Shown: positions 24,901 through 35,178 of the stretch, in pieces
Layout of the letters: each line of letters starts with the position of its first letter
Numbering within the stretch: position 1 is the first letter of the stretch
Assembly: GCA_902595125.1 (NCBI GenBank)
Contig: CACJOY010000003.1
Coordinates: 1-64,000 of the forward strand
Direction of reading: 5' to 3'
DNA length: 64,000 nucleotides
Source of the DNA: an uncultured Pelagibacteraceae bacterium
Lineage (GTDB): Bacteria > Pseudomonadota > Alphaproteobacteria > Pelagibacterales > Pelagibacteraceae
Notes under the pieces: model-generated
Seen by the model: the letters and a program-made list of their open reading frames with translations, nothing else
Told to the model about the DNA's origin: nothing
Database searches by the model: none
Made by a program: the position numbers and the translations under genes

Positions 24901-24984
24901 GGAGGCTAGAGGTGGGTGCTGCTTGAACCCGACCAGATCTTAACGGAAGCAGTCGTAAAGACAGTTATTCAGGTTCTAGTCTCC
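24901..24984 (+). ncRNA. ffs: Bacterial small signal recognition particle RNA (4.5S)
   Basis: Ends GGAGGCTAGA and TCTAGTCTCC pair as a 10-bp closing stem (one G-U). The centre has the universally conserved GGAAGCAG (24945-24952) facing CCAG, the Ffh-binding symmetric loop. Counted against the E. coli RNA the apical tetraloop is UAAC (24941-24944), of the URRC class known in SRP RNAs, instead of the common GGAA. Length (about 84) and the position upstream of dnaX are as expected. Confidence 0.88.
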
Positions 24985-24992
24985 TAAAACTT

Positions 24993-26636
24993 ATGACAGA
25001 TAAAAATACCAAAGTCTTAGCATTAAAGTATAGACCTCAGACATTTACCGATCTTATTGGTCAAGAGGTTGTAGCCGAAACAATCATCAATTCTATAAAA
25101 GCTAATAAAGTTCCTAATGCTTTTTTATTTAATGGAATTCGTGGGGTTGGTAAAACAACAATTGCCAGGATAGTAGCAAAGCTACTTAATTGTCAGAATG
25201 GAATTGAAAATGAATGTAAAAATAAATGTGATAACTGTGAGGCCATAACTAATTCTAATCATATTGATGTTTTAGAGATGGACGCAGCAAGCAAAACGGG
25301 TGTGGATGATGTAAGAGATTTAATTGAATTTTCAAGGTATGGGCCAACTTCATCAAGGTATAAAATTTTCATAATTGATGAAGTTCATATGTTGAGTAAA
25401 CAAGCATTTAATGCATTATTAAAAACACTTGAAGAGCCACCAGAGTATCTTAAATTTATATTTGCAACCACTGAAATAAAAAAAATTCCGATCACAGTTG
25501 TTTCTAGATGTCAGAGGTTTGATTTATCAAGAATAAAATCATCAGAATTATTTACTTTTATAAAGAATATTAAAGATCAAGAAAAAGGAAATGTTTCAGA
25601 TGATGCTTTAAAGTTAATTGTAAAAATATCAGAAGGTTCAGTAAGAGATGCATTATCATTATTAGATAGAGGTTTGTTGACTTTAGAAAAAGATAAAGAA
25701 CTTAATTTAACTGAAGCTTTAAAAATTTTTGGATATTTTGATAAGTCACAATTGATTAATCTTTTTGAATTAATTTTAGAAGGTAAAGAAAATGAAGTTA
25801 TTAAAATATATAGAAAGATTTATGATCAGGGAGTAGAGCCGAAAGTTTTTATAAATGATTTCTTAGAAATGGTTTATTACTTTAAAAATATAAATTCATT
25901 AACCTTGGAAAGCACCAACTTTTCTTTGAATGATGAAGAATTTCATAAAATTAAAGAAATTTCAGATAAAGTAGACAGTGATGCTTTGATATTATTTTGG
26001 CAATTTACATTAAGAACTATTGAGGAATTAGAAATCGTTTCTAATCAAAACTTATCAATCGAAATGTTTTTAATGAGACTAATGTATTTGAGTTCGTCAA
26101 AGCCTAACAAAGAAAATTTAGAAAAAAAAGATCGATCGAAGTCATTTGAGAATGATTTGATTAATAATCTGAAAACTGAGCCTATTAATCAAATTAAAAA
26201 TATATCTCAAGAAAAAAAAGTTAAGTCGGAATTTGAAAACGATGTTAAAGCTCAAGAAAAAATTACGATTAATTCATTTGACGATCTCGTACTGATTTGT
26301 TCACAAAAAAAAGAAATGAAACTAAAATATGAGCTGGAAAAAAATGTAAATCTTGTAAGTTTCGAAAAAAATAGAATTGAAATTTCATTTAATGATAATC
26401 TAGATAAAAATTTTGTTAAAGATTTATCTTTAAAACTTTTTGAATGGACAGATCAAAGGTGGATAATTACTTTTAGCAAGACAAAAGGTGAAATATCAAT
26501 TAAGGAAAAAGAAATAAATAAAAAAATTTCCTCAATTGAAAAAGCAAAAAATACAAACCTATACAAAAGCGTTTTAGAAAAATTTCCAGACGCAAATTTG
26601 ATAGATGTGATTTCAAAAGAAAAAACTGAGGATTAA
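24993..26636 (+). CDS. dnaX: DNA polymerase III subunits tau/gamma
   Basis: The 547-residue clamp loader ATPase has Walker A NGIRGVGKTTIARIVAK near residue 47, a four-Cys zinc module (CQNGIENECKNKCDNC), Walker B IIDEVHMLS and the SRC motif VVSRCQRF. Its C-terminal part is lysine-rich and low in conservation, as usual for tau. The start is only 8 bases after SRP RNA, leaving no normal Shine-Dalgarno outside that RNA. Confidence 0.95.
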   Translation: MTDKNTKVLALKYRPQTFTDLIGQEVVAETIINSIKANKVPNAFLFNGIRGVGKTTIARIVAKLLNCQNGIENECKNKCDNCEAITNSNHIDVLEMDAASKTGVDDVRDLIEFSRYGPTSSRYKIFIIDEVHMLSKQAFNALLKTLEEPPEYLKFIFATTEIKKIPITVVSRCQRFDLSRIKSSELFTFIKNIKDQEKGNVSDDALKLIVKISEGSVRDALSLLDRGLLTLEKDKELNLTEALKIFGYFDKSQLINLFELILEGKENEVIKIYRKIYDQGVEPKVFINDFLEMVYYFKNINSLTLESTNFSLNDEEFHKIKEISDKVDSDALILFWQFTLRTIEELEIVSNQNLSIEMFLMRLMYLSSSKPNKENLEKKDRSKSFENDLINNLKTEPINQIKNISQEKKVKSEFENDVKAQEKITINSFDDLVLICSQKKEMKLKYELEKNVNLVSFEKNRIEISFNDNLDKNFVKDLSLKLFEWTDQRWIITFSKTKGEISIKEKEINKKISSIEKAKNTNLYKSVLEKFPDANLIDVISKEKTED

Positions 26637-26954
26637 ATGACAGACTTTAAAAAAATATTAGAAAAAGCAAAAGAACTTGAAAAAAAAATGAAAGAAAGCC
26701 AAGAAAACATTAAAAGAATTAGAGCCGAAGGTATTTCTGGCTCGAATTCAATAAAGATTATTTTAGATGGGGAGGGAGAAATGCAAAAAATTGAAATTTC
26801 CGAGGAAATTTTAAAAGAAAATAAATCAATCATTGAAGATTTAATAATTGCTGCTCACAATAATGCAAAAGGTCAACTTAAGAGCAAAACCTCAGAGGAA
26901 ATTTCTAAAACAACAGGTGGATTTGGAATCCCAGGATTTAAGTGGCCACTTTAA
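26637..26954 (+). CDS. ybaB: YbaB/EbfC nucleoid-associated protein
   Basis: The 105-residue protein has the N-terminal coiled-coil helix with KAKELEKKMKESQENIKR, the SNSIKIILDGEGEMQKIEI strand region and the C-terminal GFGIPGFKWPL. It binds DNA and lies in the usual dnaX-ybaB-recR order, directly after dnaX. Confidence 0.93.
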   Translation: MTDFKKILEKAKELEKKMKESQENIKRIRAEGISGSNSIKIILDGEGEMQKIEISEEILKENKSIIEDLIIAAHNNAKGQLKSKTSEEISKTTGGFGIPGFKWPL

Positions 26955-26957
26955 AAA

Positions 26958-27575
26958 ATGAAAAATATTACCGAGATAGATGATTTAATTAAACTTATTG
27001 CAAAATTACCTGGATTAGGTCCAAAATCAGCTAAAAGAATTGTGCTAAAATTAATTAATAACAGAGAAGAAATTGTTAAACCTTTGACCAAAGCCCTTGT
27101 AGAGGTGTACAAAAATATTTCAAGATGTAAAATTTGTGGAACATTAAAGCCATCTTATATCGAGTGTAGCTATGATAATTGTAAAATAGCTGAAAAAAAA
27201 TACGATAAAATTTGTGTAGTTGAGAATCTGTCTGATCAATGGAGCATCGAAAGTTCAAGTATATATAATGGATATTTTCATATATTAGGAGGAACAATTT
27301 CATCTATTGGACAAAAAAAAGATGATTTATTGATCAACTCTCTAATTGAAAGAGTAAGAAAAGAAAAAATTGAAGAAGTTATTTTAGCAACAAGTGCAAC
27401 CGTCGAGGGTCAAACAACAGCTTACTATATTCAAGACAGCTTAAAAAGTTGTAAAGTGAAAATAACAAAATTAGCTCAAGGTCTTCCTGTTGGAGGTGAG
27501 ATCGAAAGTTTAGATGACGGTACTTTGTTTTCAGCTTTTAAAAATAGATCAAAATTAAATTCTAATTCTGATTAA
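26958..27575 (+). CDS. recR: Recombination protein RecR
   Basis: The 205-residue protein contains a helix-hairpin-helix (LPGLGPKSAKRIVLKL) near residue 14, a zinc finger with CKIC and CSYDNC, and a Toprim domain (CVVENLSDQWSIE, TSATVEGQTTAYYI). It loads RecA with RecFO at gaps. Its end overlaps convergent glcB by 14 bases. Confidence 0.94.
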   Translation: MKNITEIDDLIKLIAKLPGLGPKSAKRIVLKLINNREEIVKPLTKALVEVYKNISRCKICGTLKPSYIECSYDNCKIAEKKYDKICVVENLSDQWSIESSSIYNGYFHILGGTISSIGQKKDDLLINSLIERVRKEKIEEVILATSATVEGQTTAYYIQDSLKSCKVKITKLAQGLPVGGEIESLDDGTLFSAFKNRSKLNSNSD

Positions 27576-29721
27576 TTTTTTTCTTTAATCTATTATAATG
27601 TAAAAGTGGTTCAGTGTATCCAGATGGTTGGTCTTTTCCCTTAAAAATCAAATCACATGCTGTTTTAAATGCTTGTGATCTTTCAAAGTCATCACTCATT
27701 TTAATATAGTTTTTATCACCTTCATTTTGTTGATCTACAACTTTTGCCATTTGTTTCATAATTTCGATTACTTGTAATTTTGTTGTTATTCCATGATGTA
27801 TCCAATTGGCGATATGTTGAGAAGAAATTCTTAGTGTTGCTCTATCTTCCATAAGGCCAACATTATTAATATCAGGAACTTTTGAACACCCGACCCCTTG
27901 ATCAATCCATCTAACTACATATCCTAAAAGTGTTTGAGCAGAGTTTGATATTTCGGAGTTTATTTCATCAACTGACCAATTAGGTCTATTTGCTATTGGT
28001 ATAGTTAAAAGATTATCGAGTTTAGCTTTGTCACGTTTTAAAAGACTTTTTTGTTCATCAAAAATATTTATTTCATGATAATGTAAAGCATGCAATGAAG
28101 CTGCTGTAGGAGATGGTACCCAAGCACAATTAGCTCCAGCTTTTAAATGATTAATTTTCTCTTCCATCATTTCTTTCATTTTATCTGGCATGGCCCACAT
28201 TCCTTTTCCTATTTGTGCTTTACCAGAAAAACCGCATCTTAATCCTATATCCACATTATTGTTCTCATATGCAGTAATCCATTTTGATGATTTCATTTCT
28301 CCTTTTTTGATCATAGGCCCTGCTTCCATCGATGTATGCATTTCATCGCCAGTTCTGTCTAAAAAACCTGTATTAATAAAAAAAACTCTATTCTTTAATG
28401 TTCTTATACATTCTTTGAGGTTTGCTGAAGTTCTTCTTTCTTCATCCATAATTCCAATTTTACATGTAAATCTTTTTAATCCCAATGAATCTTCAACTTT
28501 AGAAAAAATCAAATTTGTAAAATCTGTCTCCTCAGGTCCATGCATTTTTGGCTTAACGATATAAATTGAACCTTTTCTAGAATTTCTATTTTTTTTTAAG
28601 TCATGTATTGCAGCAGTTGTTGTTATGAATGCATCCATTATACCTTCAGGAATTTCACTACCATCTTTTAAAATTATAGAGGGATTCGTCATTAGATGAC
28701 CTACATTTCTAATAAGGAGCAAACTTCTACCATGAAGTTTCAATTTTTTTCCCTCTCTTGAAATGTAACTTCTATCAGGATTCAATTTTCTTTCTAAGTT
28801 TTTACCATTTTTTTCAAACTGAACTTTTAAATTACCCTTCATTAATCCAAGCCAGTTTCTGTAGCATACGACTTTATCTTCAGCATCAACCGCAGCAACA
28901 CTATCTTCATTATCACAAATAGTTGATACAGCAGATTCAGCTATCACATCGCTTATCCCTGCAATATCATGAGCAGCACTAAAAGCTCTGGGGTTAATAA
29001 TAATTTCGAAATGAAGATTATTGTTCTTAAGAATTATAGCATTAGGTTTACTTGCATCTCCACGGTAACCTATAAACTTATCTTTATCTTTTAAGCTATA
29101 TTTGTAATCATCTTTAAGAATAATTAAATCTTTATTCTCAATTTTTAAACCAGCAATATTCTTCCAGCTTGTTCCGTCAATGGGAATAAATTTATCAAAA
29201 AATTCTCTTACAAATTTTATTACTTCTTGTCCTCTTAGAGGATCATATCTTTCACTACCACCTTCATCTGACTCAATTATATTAGTTCCGTACAAACTGT
29301 CATACAAGCTTACCCATCTTGCATTAGCAGCATTTAGAGTATATCTTGCATTCATTATTGGGACTACTAATTGTGGTCCAGCAATTTGAGCAATTTCATC
29401 GTCTACATTATTAGTCTCTATTTTAAAGTCTGAACCTTCATCTCTTAAATAACCGATTTCTTTTAAAAATTTTTTATAATCTTTTAAATTAATTTCATTC
29501 CCTTTATTTGCAATATGCCAATCATCAATCTTTTTTTGTAAACTTTCTCTTACTTTAATTAAATTTTTATTTATTGGTGCTAATTCGTGAACTATTTTAT
29601 CAAATTTAATCCAGAATTCTTTTGAGTTTATCTCAATATCTTTAAGTAATTCATTATTTACAAATAATAATAACTCTTCGGAAACTTTTAAGTTATTAAC
29701 ACTTTGATAATTAGTTGGCAT
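27562..29721 (-). CDS. glcB: Malate synthase G
   Basis: The 719-residue enzyme condenses glyoxylate and acetyl-CoA to malate. Recognisable segments are YIVKPKMHGPEE, the active-site CKIGIMDEERRTSANL, the FLDRTGDEMHTSM region and GANCAWVPSPTAASLHALHYH. Length and layout fit isoform G. It allows use of glycolate/glyoxylate carbon, of known importance in marine heterotrophs. Confidence 0.95.
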   Translation of the reverse strand: MPTNYQSVNNLKVSEELLLFVNNELLKDIEINSKEFWIKFDKIVHELAPINKNLIKVRESLQKKIDDWHIANKGNEINLKDYKKFLKEIGYLRDEGSDFKIETNNVDDEIAQIAGPQLVVPIMNARYTLNAANARWVSLYDSLYGTNIIESDEGGSERYDPLRGQEVIKFVREFFDKFIPIDGTSWKNIAGLKIENKDLIILKDDYKYSLKDKDKFIGYRGDASKPNAIILKNNNLHFEIIINPRAFSAAHDIAGISDVIAESAVSTICDNEDSVAAVDAEDKVVCYRNWLGLMKGNLKVQFEKNGKNLERKLNPDRSYISREGKKLKLHGRSLLLIRNVGHLMTNPSIILKDGSEIPEGIMDAFITTTAAIHDLKKNRNSRKGSIYIVKPKMHGPEETDFTNLIFSKVEDSLGLKRFTCKIGIMDEERRTSANLKECIRTLKNRVFFINTGFLDRTGDEMHTSMEAGPMIKKGEMKSSKWITAYENNNVDIGLRCGFSGKAQIGKGMWAMPDKMKEMMEEKINHLKAGANCAWVPSPTAASLHALHYHEINIFDEQKSLLKRDKAKLDNLLTIPIANRPNWSVDEINSEISNSAQTLLGYVVRWIDQGVGCSKVPDINNVGLMEDRATLRISSQHIANWIHHGITTKLQVIEIMKQMAKVVDQQNEGDKNYIKMSDDFERSQAFKTACDLIFKGKDQPSGYTEPLLHYNRLKKKINQN

Positions 29722-29773
29722 TAGTATATTTTTAAAACCCTAATAAAATTAAGTCAAATAATTTATGTAAACA

Positions 29774-29801
29774 TTGACATTTTGTTGTCATTTTTCATAC
29801 T
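29774..29801 (+). promoter_or_regulatory. Candidate accA promoter with overlapping palindrome
   Basis: TTGACA (29774-29779) and CATACT (29796-29801), spaced by 16 bases, lie about 22 bases upstream of the accA ATG. The -35 box is the left half of an inverted repeat TGACA-N6-TGTCA (29775-29790), a likely operator. The divergent glcB gene starts 53 bases away, so both genes may be controlled from this 100-base gap. Confidence 0.4.
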
Positions 29802-29822
29802 TATGTAATAATTAGATTTCAT

Positions 29823-30920
29823 ATGAAAAATTATCTTAATTTTGAAACAGATATCAAAGATTTAGAGAATGAAATTGAAAAGTTAAAAGATCCATATAAT
29901 CAAAGTGGACTTTCAGAAGTAGATACACAAAAAATTTCTAAAGTTGAAAAGGAGCTAGATGAAAAATTAAATTTAATTTACTCAAATCTAGATCCTTGGC
30001 AAACAACTATGGTTGCTAGACATGAGGACAGACCTAAATCAAAGTTTTTTATAGATAATTTATTTGAGGATTTTATTTTACTCTCAGGAGATAGAAATTA
30101 TGGAGAAGATAAATCAGTTTTAACTGGGTTTGGTAAATTTAAAGGACAATCAGTTTTAATAATTGGCCAGGAAAAGGGTGAAGATCTGGATTCGCGGATT
30201 GAAAGAAACTTTGGAATGATGAGACCAGAAGGATATAGAAAAACAATACGCCTTATGAAGTTAGCTGATAAATTTAAAATACCAGTTATATCTTTTATAG
30301 ACACACCTGGAGCCTACCCGGGTGTTGGTGCTGAAGAAAGAGGTCAAGCAGAGGCGATTGCAAAATCTATTGAATGTTGCATGAAATTAACAGTTCCTAC
30401 AATATCTATTATAATTGGTGAGGGTGGATCAGGAGGAGCAATTGCTCTAGCCTCGTCAAACAAAGTTGTTATGTTGGAAAATGCAATTTATTCAGTGATA
30501 TCACCAGAGGGATGTGCAACTATTTTATGGAGAGATCCAAAAAAAATGCTTGATGCCGCTAAAGCTATGAAACTTACTTCAAAAGATTTGTTAGAACTTG
30601 AGATAATTGATGAAATAATCTTGGAACCAACCGGTGGGGCTCACAGAGACAAAGAATTAATGCTTCAGAATGTTAGGGCTTCCATATCTAAAAATTTAGA
30701 TATTTATAATCAAATGACACCACAAGAAGTTTTTGAAAATAGAAAGAATAAATTTTTAAGAATCGGACGAAATAAAGGCTTTATTAGTAATTTAGATGAA
30801 ATAAGTTCTTTACAACCACAATCAAATAATTTGTATCAAATTTCAAAATCAAAAAAAGTATTAATCTTTGGCATATCTTTTATAACAGTTATTTTGATAT
30901 CTTTATTTATTTTTTTATAA
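29823..30920 (+). CDS. accA: Acetyl-CoA carboxylase carboxyltransferase subunit alpha
   Basis: The 365-residue protein contains the whole AccA domain to about residue 320: DTPGAYPGVGAEERGQ, IIGEGGSGGAIALA and MLENAIYSVISPEGC. It exceeds the usual length of about 318 because of a C-terminal extension that ends in a hydrophobic segment (SKKVLIFGISFITVILISLF) like a membrane helix. This may anchor the carboxyltransferase to the membrane. AccD is at 7982-8911. Confidence 0.94.
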   Translation: MKNYLNFETDIKDLENEIEKLKDPYNQSGLSEVDTQKISKVEKELDEKLNLIYSNLDPWQTTMVARHEDRPKSKFFIDNLFEDFILLSGDRNYGEDKSVLTGFGKFKGQSVLIIGQEKGEDLDSRIERNFGMMRPEGYRKTIRLMKLADKFKIPVISFIDTPGAYPGVGAEERGQAEAIAKSIECCMKLTVPTISIIIGEGGSGGAIALASSNKVVMLENAIYSVISPEGCATILWRDPKKMLDAAKAMKLTSKDLLELEIIDEIILEPTGGAHRDKELMLQNVRASISKNLDIYNQMTPQEVFENRKNKFLRIGRNKGFISNLDEISSLQPQSNNLYQISKSKKVLIFGISFITVILISLFIFL

Positions 30921-31319
30921 CGTACCGCAGCAATTTTTAAATTTCTTTCCAGTCGCCTCACATCTATCATTTCGAGAAATCTTTTGATCTTTTTTTAATA
31001 ATAAAAGGCATTTAGGGTTATTCATAATATTCGAATTTTTTTCTTTAACATCTGCGTCTTGAATTTTTTCAATAACTTTAAGATTCATTAGAATCGTTAT
31101 AAAATCCAGTTTCAATTTATCTAATAAATTTTCAAATAAATTAAAAGCTTCCTTCTTATATTCAATCAAAGGGTCTCTTTGTCCATAGGATCTTAAACCT
31201 ATAACTTGTCGTAGTTGCTCTAAATATTGAATATGTGATTTCCAATTAATATCAATTGATTGTAAAAACACTCTTTTTTCGATTTCTTTAGACTGAAAAT
31301 TAAAAATTAGTTTATTCAT
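30915..31319 (-). pseudogene. Truncated SecA C-terminal remnant
   Basis: The 134-residue ORF matches only the SecA C-terminal helical scaffold (DINWKSHIQYLEQLRQVIGL, YGQRDPLIEYKKEAFNLF), followed by a degraded linker and a SEC-C-like tail. The Cys-x-Cys of normal SEC-C (RNDPCPCGSGKKYK) reads RNDRCEATGKKFKNCCG here, with one Cys and one residue lost. All ATPase and preprotein-binding parts are absent. It is best explained as a partial duplication or decayed remnant of secA; a small SecB- or ribosome-related protein is less likely. It overlaps glyS and accA ends. Confidence 0.75.
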
Positions 31320-33402
31320 TGTTTGCTTTTACTAAGTGAAAATTTATAAAATGTTGAAACGTTTTACACAGCATATTAATAAGTTCCAATCTGTTTTTTT
31401 TTAAATTTTCATTTTCTTCATTCACTTTTACATTGTCAAAAAAATCGAAAATTTCTGTTTTAGCTGTAGCTAAAATTGATAAAGATTTTTCATAATTTTC
31501 ATCGTCATTAATATCAGAATAATATTTTTTGATTTCTACAATCTTTTTATACAAATTTTTCTCAAAATCTGTTTTAAAAAATCCAGGATCTGTTGAATTG
31601 GTTATTTCAATTTTACTATTTTTGATTTCATAATCTAAAATATTTGATGCTCTTTTGTAGCTTGAAGTAATATCAAGTCCGTCTTGATTATTTATAATCT
31701 TATTAAGAATCCTTGCTTTTTCAAAAGATGAAAATAATTTGTTAAGTGAAAAAGATGAAATTGAAGCATCAATTATATCATTACGAATTAGTTTTTCTCT
31801 CATATAATATCTGAGTCTGTCCTTCAAAAAAGTATTAAGTTCTTTTTGAATATTGGGATTATTAAAAGCATATCCTTGATCTTGATATAAACTTGATGAA
31901 TAAATTAATAAATCTTTTATTTTTAAATCTTTTTTATTTTCAATTACAGTTCTTATAATTCCCAAAGCTATTCTTCTTAATGCAAAAGGATCTTTTGAAC
32001 TAGAGGGTTTCTCGTTAATACCAAAAAAACCGGTCAAAGTATCAATCTTATCTGAAATAGATAAAACAATACTAAAAGGTTTTTTTGGTATTTTTGAATT
32101 AAGTCCGATTGGTAAGTATTGTTCTGTTATAGCAAGTGAAATATCTTTATCGAATCCCTGGTAGCTTGAAAAATAACCACCCATAATACCTTGAAGCTCA
32201 GGAAATTCTCCAACTAAATCTGAGGTTAAATCTGTTTTACATATTGACGCTGACAACTCTGCTTTTTCTTTACTAATGAGTAATTCATCTGATAAGTTTC
32301 CGCATAATTTTCGCATTCTTTGAACTTTGTCGAAATAAGTTCCCAATCCTGTAAAAAAATTCATTAATCTTAATTTAGATACTTTCTTAACAAGATTTTG
32401 AGTTTTATCTTTATTCCAAAAAAATTCTGCATCACTTAGTCTTGCTTCAACAACTCTTTCATTTCCTAACTTTATTAATCCTTTCTGATCTTTTTTATTA
32501 GTCACTATCAAAAATTCATTAGTAAGCTCATCTTTACTATTAAAAGTTGGAAAATATTTCTGATTAGTTTCCATCGTTAAAATTAAAATTTCTTTTGGGA
32601 CTGTTAAAAATTTCTTATCAAATGTACACAAGAAAATATTAGGGTTATCTACTAAATTTACCACCTCTTCGATAAGTTTAGGATTCTCATTAATTTTTAA
32701 CTTTTTTTTATTAAGTATTTTGGAGAAATGTTGATTTATTATTTTTAATCGTTTATTTTGATCAACAATTATTCCTTGTTTTTCAAAAAACTTCTTATAT
32801 TCCTTAAAACTTTCAAAAGTTTTTTTCTTTTCCTCTAAATCTTTATCTGTAAAAGTTGAATTTGATGATATCAAGTGATGAAACTCAAAATTTATAACTT
32901 TTTTATTAAAAATTGATAAAATTGATTTTAAAGGTCTTCCCCAATTCAAGTTAAATTCACCCCATTTCATTGACTTTTTCCACTGATAATTTCCTAAAAT
33001 TTTTGGAATAAATTCTGTCAATAAATCTTGGGTTTTTAATGTTTTCGATTTTGTTTTATAAAAATAAAATTCATCTTTTTCAGTTTTTTTTTTATATAAA
33101 TCTTTTTTTTCAATTTTATTTGACCTAATAAAACCCTCTAGTGCCTGATCAGGAGCATTAATTTTTGGGCCTCTAATTTCCTCAGATTTGATTTGAATTT
33201 GTTTATCTAAGTCTTCAAAAACAATTACAACTCTATTAGGTGAAGAAAGGTAAAAACTCTTTTTTGATCTGATTGATCTTTTGTCAAATAAATTCTTAAA
33301 ATCATCAAAAATTTTTTCTCTTAAATTTTTTTGAAGTCCTGCTGGAATTTCTTCACTAAAGAGCTCTAAAAAAAATTCAGACATTCTATATTTGTGTATC
33401 AA
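31312..33402 (-). CDS. glyS: Glycyl-tRNA synthetase beta subunit
   Basis: The 696-residue subunit of the alpha2beta2 glycyl-tRNA synthetase begins [20 protein letters not shown] and contains [18 protein letters not shown] and [13 protein letters not shown]. It binds tRNA-Gly, and the alpha subunit carries catalysis. It overlaps glyQ by 17 bases. Supply of Gly-tRNA could matter for the two glycine-codon bypass candidates in this window. Confidence 0.95.
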   Translation of the reverse strand: MIHKYRMSEFFLELFSEEIPAGLQKNLREKIFDDFKNLFDKRSIRSKKSFYLSSPNRVVIVFEDLDKQIQIKSEEIRGPKINAPDQALEGFIRSNKIEKKDLYKKKTEKDEFYFYKTKSKTLKTQDLLTEFIPKILGNYQWKKSMKWGEFNLNWGRPLKSILSIFNKKVINFEFHHLISSNSTFTDKDLEEKKKTFESFKEYKKFFEKQGIIVDQNKRLKIINQHFSKILNKKKLKINENPKLIEEVVNLVDNPNIFLCTFDKKFLTVPKEILILTMETNQKYFPTFNSKDELTNEFLIVTNKKDQKGLIKLGNERVVEARLSDAEFFWNKDKTQNLVKKVSKLRLMNFFTGLGTYFDKVQRMRKLCGNLSDELLISKEKAELSASICKTDLTSDLVGEFPELQGIMGGYFSSYQGFDKDISLAITEQYLPIGLNSKIPKKPFSIVLSISDKIDTLTGFFGINEKPSSSKDPFALRRIALGIIRTVIENKKDLKIKDLLIYSSSLYQDQGYAFNNPNIQKELNTFLKDRLRYYMREKLIRNDIIDASISSFSLNKLFSSFEKARILNKIINNQDGLDITSSYKRASNILDYEIKNSKIEITNSTDPGFFKTDFEKNLYKKIVEIKKYYSDINDDENYEKSLSILATAKTEIFDFFDNVKVNEENENLKKNRLELINMLCKTFQHFINFHLVKANNE

Positions 33403-34267
33403 TCCAAATTTTTGCGACTGATTTAGTTATTTCTCTTATTCTTCCAATGAATTCAGCTCTTTGTGCAACACTAATTGCACCACGAGCATCTAATATATTA
33501 AAAATATGACTTGCTTTTAAACATTGGTCATACGCTGGGAGGGATATTTTTTTTTCAACTAAAGATTTTGCTTCATTTTCATGCATATCAAAAATCTTAA
33601 ATAAATTTTCTATATCTGCATGTTCAAAATTATATGCTGAAAACTCTTTTTCAGCCTGGTGAAAAACTTCTCGATACTCTACACCATCATTATTCCAAAT
33701 TAAATCATAAACATTATTTTTCTGTTGAGTAAACATGCAAATTCGTTCTAAACCATAAGTCAATTCAACTGAAACTGGTTTACATTCGAAACTTGCCATT
33801 TGTTGAAAATATGTAAACTGAGTAATTTCCATTCCATCACACCAAACTTCCCAACCTAGTCCAGCAGCACCAAGAGTAGGACTTTCCCAATCATCTTCAA
33901 CAAATCTAATATCATGATCTTTATGATTAATACCAATTACTGATAAACTGTTTAGATAAAGTTTTTTTATATTAGAAGGAGAGGGTTTTACTATAACTTG
34001 AAATTGATAATAATGTTGAAGTCTATTAGGATTATCCCCATATCTTCCATCGGTAGGCCTTCTTGATGGTTGAACATACGCTGCTTTCCATGGTTTGGAT
34101 CCAAGAGATCTTAATGTAGTTGCTGGATGAAATGTTCCTGCTCCAACTTCCACATCATAAGGTTGTAAAATTACACAACCATGTTTACTCCAAAATTTTT
34201 GTAAATTAAGAATTGTATCTTGAAAAGTTTGAAACTTAAGTATTTTTTTATTTTTTTTAGAGGCCAT
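33386..34267 (-). CDS. glyQ: Glycyl-tRNA synthetase alpha subunit
   Basis: From ATG at 34267 the protein has 293 residues, normal for GlyQ. It contains the class II core with [33 protein letters not shown] and the QVIVKPSP segment. Earlier in-frame ATG 34291 lies deeper in sppA and adds eight residues without homology. It overlaps the end of sppA and is coupled to glyS. Confidence 0.95.
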   Translation of the reverse strand: MASKKNKKILKFQTFQDTILNLQKFWSKHGCVILQPYDVEVGAGTFHPATTLRSLGSKPWKAAYVQPSRRPTDGRYGDNPNRLQHYYQFQVIVKPSPSNIKKLYLNSLSVIGINHKDHDIRFVEDDWESPTLGAAGLGWEVWCDGMEITQFTYFQQMASFECKPVSVELTYGLERICMFTQQKNNVYDLIWNNDGVEYREVFHQAEKEFSAYNFEHADIENLFKIFDMHENEAKSLVEKKISLPAYDQCLKASHIFNILDARGAISVAQRAEFIGRIREITKSVAKIWIDTQI

Positions 34268-35063
34268 ATCTTTGCCAGACAGATTTTTCATCCAATAAAT
34301 TTACAAGCTGATCAACATGATCATTCGATGATGATAATTTTTTACTTAACCAGCTTTTTGATTTTTCAAATTTTTTGATTACTACATCTTCTCCAAATTT
34401 TTCTCTTAATATTTGATTGGCGTCTCCAACTCCATCAATTAAACCAAGATCTTTTGCTTTTCTACCTGACCAAAACTCTCCTGAAAATAATTCTTCTTCA
34501 TTTTTTTTTAATTTAGAGCCTCTGCTCTTTTCAACAACATCTATAAAATCTTTATGCAAATCCAGCTGAATATTTTTTAGTCTTTCTATATCCTCTTTTT
34601 TTTCTTCTTGAAAAGGGTCTAGTGTACTTTTGTTTTTGCCGGCGGTATGGACTCTTCTTTCAACACCAATCTTCTTTATCAACTCAGTAAAACCAAAAGA
34701 AGAATAAATAACTCCGATAGAACCAATAATAGAGCTTGAATTTGCATATACCTCATCTCCAGCACAAGCAATTAGATAACCCCCTGAAGCTGCTACATCT
34801 TCAGCAAAAACTATTACTTTTTTCTTATTTTTTTTAGCTTGCTGCCTTATAAAATTGTAAATCAAATGAGATTGAACTGGAGACCCTCCAGGAGAATTGA
34901 TTGTAATTGCAACACATGGCGCTTTTTTTAACGCAAAAGCTTTAGAAATAATATCTTCTTGACCTGAAAAATCTATTCCTTGCTTGAACTTTCCTACATT
35001 TCCAATAACTCCACTTAATTTGATGTGAGGAACAATTTTTTTCTTTTTTAAAAAGGAGAACAT
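34257..35063 (-). CDS. sppA: S49-family signal peptide peptidase (SppA-like)
   Basis: This 268-residue serine protease has the single S49 domain: [15 protein letters not shown], catalytic Ser in [12 protein letters not shown], and a Lys region near [10 protein letters not shown] and [15 protein letters not shown]. It lacks the duplicated N-terminal half of E. coli SppA. The N-terminus ([18 protein letters not shown]) shows no membrane anchor, unlike usual SppA, so it may be cytoplasmic or peripheral. Confidence 0.88.
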   Translation of the reverse strand: MFSFLKKKKIVPHIKLSGVIGNVGKFKQGIDFSGQEDIISKAFALKKAPCVAITINSPGGSPVQSHLIYNFIRQQAKKNKKKVIVFAEDVAASGGYLIACAGDEVYANSSSIIGSIGVIYSSFGFTELIKKIGVERRVHTAGKNKSTLDPFQEEKKEDIERLKNIQLDLHKDFIDVVEKSRGSKLKKNEEELFSGEFWSGRKAKDLGLIDGVGDANQILREKFGEDVVIKKFEKSKSWLSKKLSSSNDHVDQLVNLLDEKSVWQRYGL

Positions 35064-35178
35064 CTTTAATCTTTATAGAATTTTTAATTGAATATAAAGA
35101 CACCTTATAATTGAAGATTAAGGTGCGTCAATTGATAAGTAATAAATATAAACTTATTATACTAATTTGTTCACATAT

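Noticed and set aside
35101-35125. CACCTTA/TAAGGTG hairpin upstream of ispB as a terminator
   Set aside because: It has no T-run and an 11-base AT-rich loop; the flanking genes are divergent, so no terminator is needed there.
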